A stretch of DNA of 64,000 bases, taken from Symsagittifera roscoffensis. Its lineage: Eukaryota; Xenacoelomorpha; Acoela; Convolutidae. Shown here one piece after another: positions 1-8,283 of this stretch (within the stretch, counting starts at the first letter, position 1; each line of letters begins with the position of its first letter). The notes under the pieces were generated by a model. It was not told where the DNA came from and searched no databases. It worked only from the letters and a program-made list of their open reading frames with translations. Both the position numbers and the translations under genes were made by a program. The stretch covers positions 16,933,639 to 16,997,638 of the forward strand of contig NC_087067.1 in NCBI RefSeq assembly GCF_963678635.1, written 5' to 3'.

Positions 1-182
1 TAGAAATCACTAGCCTGTTCTGGTGTCAAGTGAACTCGTCTTTTCTGCAGCAGAGTGAAACCAGATCTGAGAATAATCTCCTCAATTTCATTGGCTCTTG
101 AAACAGCGTCTGGTTTGATGATTGCAAGTGTCCTTTCCACAAAAATTTGCGGTTTTTCGACAATAACTTTTCCGTCTTCCAT
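1..182 (-). CDS. NME5: NME5-like nucleoside diphosphate kinase, first coding exon (partial)
   Basis: On the minus strand an ATG at 182-180 opens a frame that runs off the left edge of the window after 60 codons. The translation contains ERTLAIIKPDAV, the conserved start of the nucleoside diphosphate kinase fold, followed by an EIEEIILRSGF-type helix and the segment TPEQASDF, which resembles NME5 rather than group I NDKs. NME5 proteins are associated with ciliary axonemes and radial spokes in animals and usually lack classical kinase activity; the active-site histidine region lies outside the window. The stretch upstream (183-1209) would hold the promoter. A competing minus-strand frame at 26-250 is only a shadow. 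Assignment to the NDK family is strong, to NME5 good; the exon end cannot be seen. Confidence 0.75.
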   Translation of the reverse strand, partial: MEDGKVIVEKPQIFVERTLAIIKPDAVSRANEIEEIILRSGFTLLQKRRVHLTPEQASDF

Positions 183-1209
183 ATTTTCTTAAAAAAATTA
201 ATTTCAGCGTTTCCTGATTTTTTCGTTTTTTTTTCTTTTAAAATGAGCAAATAGTAAAAAGCATATTGTTCTATCTGCTGAAACAGTTGAAAGTGATTTT
301 GCCGATGGAAAATTTTTCACGCATTGATTTTTTTTGTTTTAGCAATTTTGCATGTTCCTAAAATGTGATAGGCGTGCCTTACTACGAGCGCAAAGATTGG
401 ACACAGAGGCGAAGTGTGAGCTTTAAATCAATTGCGATACACAAAAAGGAAAAAATTGAAATGTTATATACTAATTAGAGAGCCGAAAACCTGCAATTAA
501 AACAGCAATTTTCCCTAAACTATCCACTAAGACAAAGAGCCAATGTTTTGAGCACAATATAAGTAAGTAAACTCGCTTGAGCCCCAAAAAATCAAAAACT
601 AGTTGGTAATACTGTTGACAACTTTTTCCTCAAAAATTCTCGTTCTAAATACTGTTTTGATGATTAGACTTTTATACAGTAACTGAACTGTTTCTCCTTC
701 TTCATTGACATGTAGTTAGTTTGATTATTTCAATAAGGTAAAGCAAGCTGAGTTAATTAGTTAAGGAAAAACATTTAAGATAGAGAATGTGGACATCACT
801 TTTTCCCCATTATTGAATGTGATTGGAATGTTCTGTGCTACTGATGCTGCATTACATCGCAATCTAAATATGAAATTATATGTGGCCCGGAGATAGGTAG
901 AAAAAAATAGAAAAAATGAGAAAAACAAAATGCGCTAAAATTACATGAAGGTAAATTTTTTTAAAACCACAAAAAGCTGCATTAAAAGGGCTAGGGTTTC
1001 GAAAAAATAGGCCACCTTGAAAGTTCTTACAAAAAATGTTAAAATTATTCAAAAGAAAACTATCATACCTTAGAACAACTAAAGGTAAAAAAATAGGATG
1101 TGTTCAACTGTATCGAATAATTTCAATTATCTTCAAATTCGAAGTGTAATTTTTAATAATTGACATGCTTATTTTTCTCTGACAGGTTTATTCGATTTAT
1201 TGAAACGAA
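183..1209. other. AT-rich upstream flank of the NME5-like gene; no gene seen
   Basis: This kilobase has no convincing coding frame on either strand. It is A/T rich with many short A and T runs. By position it is the 5' flank, and presumably holds the promoter, of the minus-strand NME5-like gene. I saw no recognisable transposon motifs until homology to the family A 5' untranslated region starts near 1210. Confidence 0.5.
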
Positions 1210-1755
1210 ATAATACCAAAATAATACTCAAATTATGACCAAAAATAAAAAAAAAACTACGCGCGATATAGTTGATGTTTTTGCCTTCTGATTGCTACGT
1301 TTTGAAAGAGAAAAATATACTTCTTTTTTCAAGTAGATCCCTTGTGAAGGCTTTTTTTGCACCCCAAGTGTGAAACCACGTCATGAGGCGACAACAACTG
1401 ACGGAATCTTAGCTACCAATTACTCATGAAGTGCTGATTGAAACGAAGACGAAATTCAGAAATGCGCTAACAGCAAACAAATCGACGTAAGAAACAGAAC
1501 AAATCCAAATAATCAAAATCATCCCCCCATTCTCGAGAGAAGTTATCATTCAGCTGAAATTCTGGTGCAGGCATATCGAAGTTGTGCTTCCGATATACTG
1601 AAACAATTCACCACAACAATGCAACAGAAGATGACAATCTCAAAAACAATAGCTGTGACAAAAGATGACCGCAAACTTCAAACATTGACAATTATTGCTC
1701 CCCCGAAGCAGAGCAATTTATAACCAGCATGAAAAGCGAAGGAATCATTCTACTT
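1210..1755 (+). pseudogene. L1-like non-LTR element (family A, copy 1): 5' UTR and first part of ORF1
   Basis: The stretch matches, base by base over long runs, the region before and within ORF1 of other family A copies at 31936-32400, 43396-43600 and 56760-57250. The ORF1 ATG is at 1383-1385 and the protein starts MRRQQLTES before an in-frame TAG, so the copy is dead. ORF1 breaks off at 1755 inside the words attctactt, and the following ORF1 bases (aacag..., then the conserved cccatgggatgc) resume at 30243. The two parts are therefore one copy split by the family B insertion, which itself carries the 24.7-kb LTR element. ORF1 function is not known; in L1-like elements it is usually an RNA-binding protein. 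Confidence 0.75.
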
Positions 1756-1988
1756 TTTTACCGCTGATTGCCTATCATATCTGAACATCGCATGCGTTCT
1801 AGGGTGGAGATTCCATAAATTGTCACTATCTTCTTTTTTAAGCCACGTTTCGGAAATTCCTATAAATGTATTTTCGCCCATATCATCAAGAAATTTTTTC
1901 AATTGCATCCGTTTTCTAATAATACTTTGAAAATTCAAATGAACAAATTTAAGATTTGCACAATTTTTTGAGCAGATGCCGTAGACTG
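1753..1988 (-). pseudogene. Family B (2A-bearing CR1/Jockey-like) element: N-terminal half of the endonuclease, inverted segment
   Basis: Read on the minus strand this encodes the start of an apurinic-like endonuclease (EEP fold): a KFVHLNFQSI block followed by FIGISETWLKKED, which carries the catalytic Glu of the SETWL motif, then an FRYDRQ block just before the expected GGGV motif. It ends at 1753 in the 12-mer cttttttaccgc, whose reverse complement also opens the plus-strand part of the same element at 27155-27166. On its other side it is cut at 1988 by the LTR element; the frame continues from the 2A-bearing piece at 26687-26930 once the 4-bp duplication is collapsed. It is one of three separated parts of a single insertion. 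Confidence 0.8.
1985..1988. repeat. Left target-site duplication ACTG of the giant LTR element
   Basis: ACTG here is repeated at 26683-26686 directly outside the right LTR. Collapsing the two copies joins the interrupted family B reading frame without a shift, which independently supports the boundary. One base is ambiguous, because the A at 26683 could also be the last base of the LTR, leaving a 3-bp CTG duplication. Confidence 0.75.
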
Positions 1989-2874
1989 TGTGCCAGTCGG
2001 TCATGTCTGGAGGTTTGACCTTGAGAAACACGTAATTTTGGAGTGAAGTTTTAATTTTAAAAATTTCGAGTGGAGCCTGTCATGCTCAGTTTTGTCGAAC
2101 CAACTGAAAACAAAAAGTGAAAAATCAGAACGTCCGAATTAACAATTGTGGGAAACTACTCAAGAAAAAGGCAGGAAATTGCTATTCGCAATTTCTCGAT
2201 ACGAAATAATAAGAGGGTAGAGCTGTCTTATCCCGAAAACAGGAGAATAGAACACAGACTTGAGAAAGGACGATTATTCAAACGGAACAGAGTGAACACT
2301 CAATGGAAGAGAGGACAACTCAAGTGTCCCGATGGTTCATGGAGAAACTTTGATTCTTGAGACAGAACTTACTTCTGTGGTTAAAACTAATTAGCATCAA
2401 ACTTATTTAGTTATATTATTTGATTCTCGAGCTGCTTATCTTTTAGTAACTCCTCATACTCAAGTGCATCGACATGTGAGTTCTCAACTTAAATTTCTCG
2501 AGTGTATTTTATGACAGTTATGTTGAGATAAGGCGAGTTTTAGGTTGATTCATCTGAAATGGATCAAAGTTCCACTGTCTAATAAAAAGTAACTAAGCGG
2601 ATTGTTCCGACCCGGTTTTTAACGGCGTTCATGTATTTTGGGTATTTCGAGACCTAAGTATGGGGACGTTTTTATTTCTAGAGTGGGGGGGGTATTTTGG
2701 TAGTGGCCTTTAAGCTGTAACGGGTTCCAGTCTCATGTCGCAAGCGAACCGAATTGGCTCCGACCGTTCTTGAGGTAGAAAAACACAAGAGATAGTGTCC
2801 CTGACTCTTGAGCCAATGGTTATAGGGCCTATTTTTCTTAAGCCTCATGTGTGACTGCAGTAGACGAATGTTAC
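1989..2874 (+). repeat. 5' LTR of the giant element
   Basis: This 886-bp sequence begins TGTGCCAG and ends ...AATGTTAC(A). It recurs at 25799-26682 with about nine substitutions and a length change in a G run (8 G here, 6 in the 3' copy). It is the outer boundary of the insertion because ACTG and the family B frame abut it directly. By analogy with other LTRs it should carry the promoter and polyadenylation signals. It contains eleven CTYRAG hexamers (CTTGAG, CTCAAG, CTCGAG, CTTAAG), about twelve times chance. Confidence 0.9.
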
Positions 2875-4152
2875 ATAGTGTTTTTATGGCGCTCCTGGGT
2901 GTTTTTACGACATCATGACTACGGAGTCGAACCCACTTGACACAGCTCCGGGCTACATGCCCATTCTAGAGTACCGGTGGTACGGTTCAGCGGGAACGTG
3001 TAAACCTTCCGGTTGTACCGTGATAGCTTTTTAGGAAAACTCAAGAAAACTTCCTGGTACGCTCTCCGAACGAGGCTTAGCTAACCGAGTGAAGGGGGGC
3101 AACTAGGGGGACAAAAACACGAGCAAAAAAGAATACAAAAAGGAACAAAAACCATAAAACGAAAAAAGACAGTGACTTTGATACCAAATTAGTTGGATCA
3201 AACCTTTGTATTAATTAAATAGTATACACATACTGTTTTATAAAACCGATCGTTTCGATCAATCTAGCAATTTAAACCAGTGACTTCAGTAAGGTGCCCG
3301 AGTGGGGGGCGTTGTTAAGGGTTTTCAGATAGATTGCGACCCAACCGGACCACTAGGAGACTTGACTGGAAAGGGTGACCAGTCGAGTGGGAAAGTGGTT
3401 CACAAGGATCGAAACGGACCACTAGGAGACTTGATTGGAAGAGGTGACCAGTCGAGTGGGAAAGTGGTTCTGCTGTCAAGTGCAGAACAGAGACAACCAG
3501 CACAGGACCACTACAAGAGGACGCACAGGGGTGTTCTCAAGTCGAACAACGGGTATCGTTAGAATCCACATTACATTATAGGAAATAAGTGTAAAATTGG
3601 ATAAGCGGAGTCCCATTGTTTTGAGGCAGTTTTTACTCAAGCAGGCCTGGAAACAGGTCTACGGTTTTCTCTCGAGAGGTTTAGCACCCGGCGCTTAAGG
3701 GATTTTTCGGCTTAAGAGGGGGGCTAAAGAGGGGGGAGGTTAGTAGGGGGGCTGGTTAGGTTAGAGGTCGGCGGTTGTAAATTGTAAAAAAGGGGGAAAT
3801 TAGAGTAACTAATTAATCGACATCGTTGATTTAGTTACATTAGCCATCAACACGCGTTGGTAATAATAGGTGGATATCCAAAATTTAACTCGAGTTAAGA
3901 TTGGTACGCTGGTTGGATTGGTAGGGGGGAACGGATATAGACAGTTTTTGTGATACCCCATAAGATCGCTAGTGGGGGGAGGAAAACGCGTGGCAGTTAG
4001 GTACCAGACATTTTTTTCGACAGAAGGTCGACATTTGCCTCCTTTGGATTTTAGGTGGGTTGATTTCTCTGTTTTATTATTATTTTTTCTTGTTTAAAAA
4101 TATTTTTTTTTATATTGTTGCATTTTGGTGAAGATTTGTGATTGGTTTTTAT
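2875..4152 (+). other. 5' leader, first copy; no conserved gene
   Basis: The leader carries G-rich tracts (around 3715-3750) and a pair of near-identical 55-bp segments at 3347-3401 and 3416-3470, period 69 bp, each starting ggaccactaggagacttga. A short frame across these (3302-3562) has no recognisable domain and is repeated only because the leader is duplicated. A role in RNA packaging or structure is possible, but this is not shown by the sequence. Confidence 0.6.
2887..2904 (+). promoter_or_regulatory. Candidate primer binding site
   Basis: A TGGCGCTCCTGGGTG stretch lies 12 bases after the LTR end. Starting with TGG, the complement of the tRNA 3' CCA, is typical of primer binding sites, though the usual spacing is closer to 0-5 bases. 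The matching tRNA was not identified. The same sequence recurs in the second leader copy from 5045. Confidence 0.35.
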
Positions 4153-4157
4153 TGCGA

Positions 4158-6311
4158 CGGTCATGTCTGGAGGTTTGACCTTGAGAAACACGTAATTTTG
4201 GAGTGAAGTTTTAATTTTAAAAATTTCGAATGGAGCCTGTCATGCTCAGTTTTGTCGAACCAACTGAAAACAAAAAGTGAAAAATCAGAACGTCCGAATT
4301 AACAATTGCGGGAAACTACTCAAGAAAAAGGCAGGAAATTGCTATTCGCAATTTCTCGATACGAAATAATAAGAGGGTAGAGCTGTCTTATCCCGAAAAC
4401 AGGAGAATAGAACACAGACTTGAGAAAGGACGATTATTCAAACGGAACAGAGTGAACACTCAATGGAAGAGAGGACAACTCAAGTGTCCCGATGGTTCAT
4501 GCAGAAACTTTGATTCTTGAGACAGAGTTACTTCTGTGGTTAAAACTAATTAGCATCAAACTTATTTAGTTATATAATTTGATTCTCGAGCTGCTTATCT
4601 TTTAGTAACTCATCATACTCAAGTGCATCGACATGTGAGTTCTCAACTTAAATTTCTCGAGTGTATTTTATGACAGTTATGTTGAGATAAGGCGAGTTTT
4701 AGGTTGATTCATCTGAAATGGATCAAAGTTCCACTGTCTAATAAAAAGTAACTAAGCGGATTGTTCCGACCCGGTTTTTAACGGCGTTCATGTATTTTGG
4801 GTATTTCGAGACCTAAGTATGGGGACGTTTTTATTTCTAGAGTGGGGGGGTATTTTGGTAGTGGCCTTTAAGCTGTAACGGGTTCCAGTCTCATGTCGCA
4901 AGCGAACCGAATTGGCTCCGACCGTTCTTGAGGTAGAAAAACACAAGAGATAGTGTCCCTGACTCTTGAGCCAATGGTTATAGGGCCTATTTTTCTTAAG
5001 CCTCATGTGTGACTGCAGTAGACGAATGTTACATAGTGTTTTTATGGCGCTCCTGGGTGTTTTTACGACATCATGACTACGGAGTCGAACCCACTTGACA
5101 CAGCTCCGGGCTACATGCCCATTCTAGAGTACCGGTGGTACGGTTCAGCGGGAACGTGTAAACCTTCCGGTTGTACCGTGATAGCTTTTTAGGAAAACTC
5201 AAGAAAACTTCCTGGTACGCTCTCCGAACGAGGCTTAGCTAACCGAGTGAAGGGGGGCAACTAGGGGGACAAAAACACGAGCAAAAAAGAATACAAAAAG
5301 GAACAAAAACCATAAAACGAAAAAAGACAGTGACTTTGATACCAAATTAGTTGGATCAAACCTTTGTATTAATTAAATAGTATACACATACTGTTTTATA
5401 AAACCGATCGTTTCGATCAATCTAGCAATTTAAACCAGTGACTTCAGTAAGGTGCCCGAGTGGGGGGCGTTGTTAAGGGTTTTCAGATAGATTGCGACCC
5501 AACCGGACCACTAGGAGACTTGACTGGAAAGGGTGACCAGTCGAGTGGGAAAGTGGTTCACAAGGATCGAAACGGACCACTAGGAGACTTGATTGGAAGA
5601 GGTGACCAGTCGAGTGGGAAAGTGGTTCTGCTGTCAAGTGCAGAACAGAGACAACCAGCACAGGACCACTACAAGAGGACGCACAGGGGTGTTCTCAAGT
5701 CGAACAACGGGTAACGTTAGAATCCACATTACATTATAGGAAATAAGTGTAAAATTGGATAAGCGGAGTCCCATTGTTTTGAGGCAGTTTTTACTCAAGC
5801 AGGCCTGGAAACAGGTCTACGGTTTTCTCTCGAGAGGTTTAGCACCCGGCGCTTAAGGGATTTTTCGGCTTAAGAGGGGGGCTAAAGAGGGGGGAGGTTA
5901 GTAGGGGGGCTGGTTAGGTTAGAGGTCGGCGGTTGTAAATTGTAAAAAAGGGGGAAAATAGAGTAACTAATTAATCGACATCGTTGATTTAGTTACATTA
6001 GCCATCAACACGCGTTGGTAATAATAGGTGGATATCCAAAATTTAACTCGAGTTAAGATTGGTACGCTGGTTGGATTGGTAGGGGGGAACGGATATAGAC
6101 AGTTTTTGTGATACCCCATAAGATCGCTAGTGGGGGGAGGAAAACGCGTGGCAGTTAGGTACCAGACATTTTTTTCGACAGAAGGTCGACATTTGCCTCC
6201 TTTGGATTTTAGGTGGGTTGATTTCTCTGTTTTATTATTATTTTTTCTTGTTTAAAAATATTTTTTTTTTATATTGTTGCATTTTGGTGAAGATTTGCGA
6301 TTGGTTTTTAT
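4158..6311 (+). repeat. Tandem duplication unit 2: LTR copy (4158-5032) plus leader copy (5033-6311)
   Basis: This second copy lacks the first nine LTR bases (TGTGCCAGT), so it is not a complete LTR, but it keeps the internal LTR sequence, the candidate primer binding site (from 5045) and the 69-bp-period repeat (5505-5628). At three sites (equivalents of 2070, 2149 and 2341) it agrees with the 3' LTR against the first LTR. It leads directly into unique sequence at 6312, so this copy, not the first, is the one adjoining the element body. Confidence 0.9.
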
Positions 6312-7377
6312 ACCAACAGGTGATCACAAGATACCTGCGCACAGGTTTTGGTTTCAAGTTGCTTGGAACATAGAAAAATAGGTAATTCAAAAAGGGGGGT
6401 TAGCATTTGGCCATTAAGAGAGGGTTTTTGGGATTTTCACTAGAGCTTGTGTGGTGGTACAAGGTACAGTGAATCAAGAAGTCCCTACAACGAAGAAGAA
6501 AGAGATCCGATATCCAGACACTCAGTGACGAGTCTTGGGACAGTACCGAAGAGGTCTTGGGACATTGCAGTCTGGGGACAGTCTTGGGGCAACACAGTCT
6601 TGGAACAGTGCAGCCTTGGGGCAGTCTTGGACCAGAGCAGTCTTGGTACAAAACAGTCTTGGGCCATTGGTCTTGGGACGTTAGTCTTGGGACGTTGGTC
6701 TTGGGACATTAGTCTTGGGACGTTGGTCTTGGGCCATTGGTCTTGGGACGTTAGTCTTGGGACATTAGTCTTGGGACGTTGGTCTTGGGCCATTGGTCTT
6801 GGGACGTTAGTCTTGGGACGTTGGTCTTGGGCCATTGGTCTTGGGACATTAGTCTTGGGCCATTGGTCTTGGGACATTAGTCTTGGGACGTTGGTCTTGG
6901 GCCATTGGTCTTGGGACGTTAGTCTTGGGACATTAGTCTTGGGCCATTGGTCTTGGGACATTGGTCTTGGGCCATTGGTCTTGGGACATTAGTCTTGGGA
7001 CGTTAGTCTTGGGACATTGGTCTCGGGACGTTAGTCTTGGGACGTTGGTCTTGGGACGTTGGTCTAGGGACGTTGGTCTTGGGACATTGGTCTGAGGATA
7101 CCAATAAGAAGTACTGGGACAACACTGAATAGTCTTGGGACGGTAGAGAGAAAGTCTTGGAACAGTATTAGGAAGGGGGTACTACAAGAGTACTAAGTTA
7201 GGTTGAAGTAACCAATTATAACAACACATTCCCTATCCTAACCTAACACATAAAAGTTTTCAAGAGTTTAAGAAAAATTGTTTTTAGCGAATTGTCAATT
7301 TCTTTTTACTTAGAGTTTTAACCTTAGAGTAGAAATTTTGTAGATAATATTACTGTAAATAATAACAATTGTAAATA
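6312..7377 (+). other. Spacer between leader and gag, including the minisatellite
   Basis: Outside the minisatellite no gene is evident. A possible splice donor (acag followed by gtgatc, GT at 6320-6321) stands at its start. The final 190 bases before the gag ATG are A/T rich, unlike the rest of the element's 5' part. Confidence 0.5.
6653..7090 (+). repeat. 14-bp minisatellite (gtcttgggacgttr type), about 30 units, with degenerate units from about 6530
   Basis: The core unit is GTCTTGGGACGTTG with common variants ...GGACATTA and ...GGGCCATTG. Units are packed without spacers; degenerate ones with gtcttgg reach back to about 6530 and forward to about 7160. Because 14 is not a multiple of 3, three units make a 42-bp/14-residue period in every frame, so long but spurious frames appear on both strands (plus 6447-6992, minus 6485-6961). 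I treat these frames as by-products, since neither is continuous with gag. Confidence 0.9.
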
Positions 7378-8283
7378 ATGAGGCGGAGCAGGGTACCGGT
7401 AGCTGAAAAAAGATCTACCGAAGCAAAGACAAAGTATAATTCGTCGCTACGCAAAACAACATCAATGGGTCCGAAGATAACAAAGAAGAGCTTTTCAGTT
7501 AATATGGTCAGCACAAGGAGTACAACGGAGAACAGAGCAAAAGAGGGCACGGAAGGGGAACGAGTAGAACCCACCATCGAGATTGATCTAGAGACACCTG
7601 ATCAGAGTGTGGATGAAACAAGGAAAATGGCGACGGAGTCAACTCCAATGCCCAATGCAGAAGAACCAAACCCGAAACCCATAGAGTTCTCACCAATAGA
7701 CAATGTGGAAGATGCAATAGGCAACACCGAGGAAACGGTAAAAGAAGACTCTCAAGTAAAAAAGACATCTTTTACAGAAAAGTTGGCGATGATGGTCGGA
7801 TTAAAAACGAAAGAAAACATGGCCGAAGAGCCAAACGCTGAAAGAGCGCGAACATTTGGGACAGTGAGCACGAAGACGACAGAAGCCAATCCAAGAGAGG
7901 AACAAACTAAAGCAGAGGCTACGGCCAAAGACAGACCGACGGCTGACCATGAAGAGGCTACGATTGAGCTGGGTGACTTGATGGCGAAACTGAATCAGAT
8001 TGACAAAAAACTAAAGCACAGCGAAGAGGACAGAGAAGTGATAAGAAAAGAGTTAAGATACAACAAACACGAGTATCTAGATAGTTACTTTAACCTGGCC
8101 AAGGCAACAGATGAGAGACTCAAGGAGATGTCAGATAAGGTAGACGCCACCAATGAAGAACGAGATAAGAACATCAAAAAAGATATGCAACAGTTGAAAA
8201 ACCGATATGATGATGTCAACAGCCAATTAGGTGGCCTGGAAAAGAGAATGGACACAATGGGCAAGAATCAGGCCGAAAGTTGA
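7378..8283 (+). CDS. gag: Gag, N-terminal part with coiled coil (ends at in-frame TGA)
   Basis: The ATG at 7378 is the first in a long open frame and follows an A/T-rich untranslated stretch. The 301 residues are highly charged. The first 190 are low complexity, rich in Glu, Thr and Lys. Residues about 195-300 form a probable coiled coil (LMAKLNQIDKKLKHSEEDRE and following heptads), suiting multimer assembly. The frame stops at TGA 8281-8283 but continues open in the same frame to 10485 with the capsid-like domain, so the stop is either a mutation or is read through. Gag normally forms the particle shell in the cytoplasm. No similarity beyond retrotransposon gag style is claimed for this N-terminal part. 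Confidence 0.7.
   Translation: MRRSRVPVAEKRSTEAKTKYNSSLRKTTSMGPKITKKSFSVNMVSTRSTTENRAKEGTEGERVEPTIEIDLETPDQSVDETRKMATESTPMPNAEEPNPKPIEFSPIDNVEDAIGNTEETVKEDSQVKKTSFTEKLAMMVGLKTKENMAEEPNAERARTFGTVSTKTTEANPREEQTKAEATAKDRPTADHEEATIELGDLMAKLNQIDKKLKHSEEDREVIRKELRYNKHEYLDSYFNLAKATDERLKEMSDKVDATNEERDKNIKKDMQQLKNRYDDVNSQLGGLEKRMDTMGKNQAES

Larger units (their letters stand above)
1998..4152 (+). repeat. Tandem duplication unit 1: LTR (less 9 bases) plus 1.28-kb leader
   Basis: This 2155-bp block is repeated almost exactly at 4158-6311. It covers the LTR from its tenth base and the whole untranslated leader to the words attggtttttat. The two blocks are separated by five extra bases (TGCGA) at 4153-4157. 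Differences are few and scattered, so the copies are about as similar to each other as the two outer LTRs are. Confidence 0.9.

Noticed and set aside
26..250. Minus-strand 74-codon open frame at the left edge
   Set aside because: It overlaps the NME5-like exon in another frame; the kinase frame has the conserved motif, so this one is a shadow.
2915..2945. tRNA-like B box (GGTTCGACTCC on the minus strand) in the leader, repeated near 5074-5104
   Set aside because: No pairing T stem, no A box at the right distance and no acceptor stem; most likely a chance match.
3302..3562. Small leader ORF repeated at 5460-5714 as a gene
   Set aside because: It is duplicated only because the leader is, begins with GTG, and has no recognisable domain.
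6447..6992. Long open frames on both strands across the minisatellite, looking like a Leu/Gly/Trp-rich repeat protein
   Set aside because: A 14-bp repeat without stops opens frames mechanically; neither frame joins gag or shows non-repeat coding sequence.
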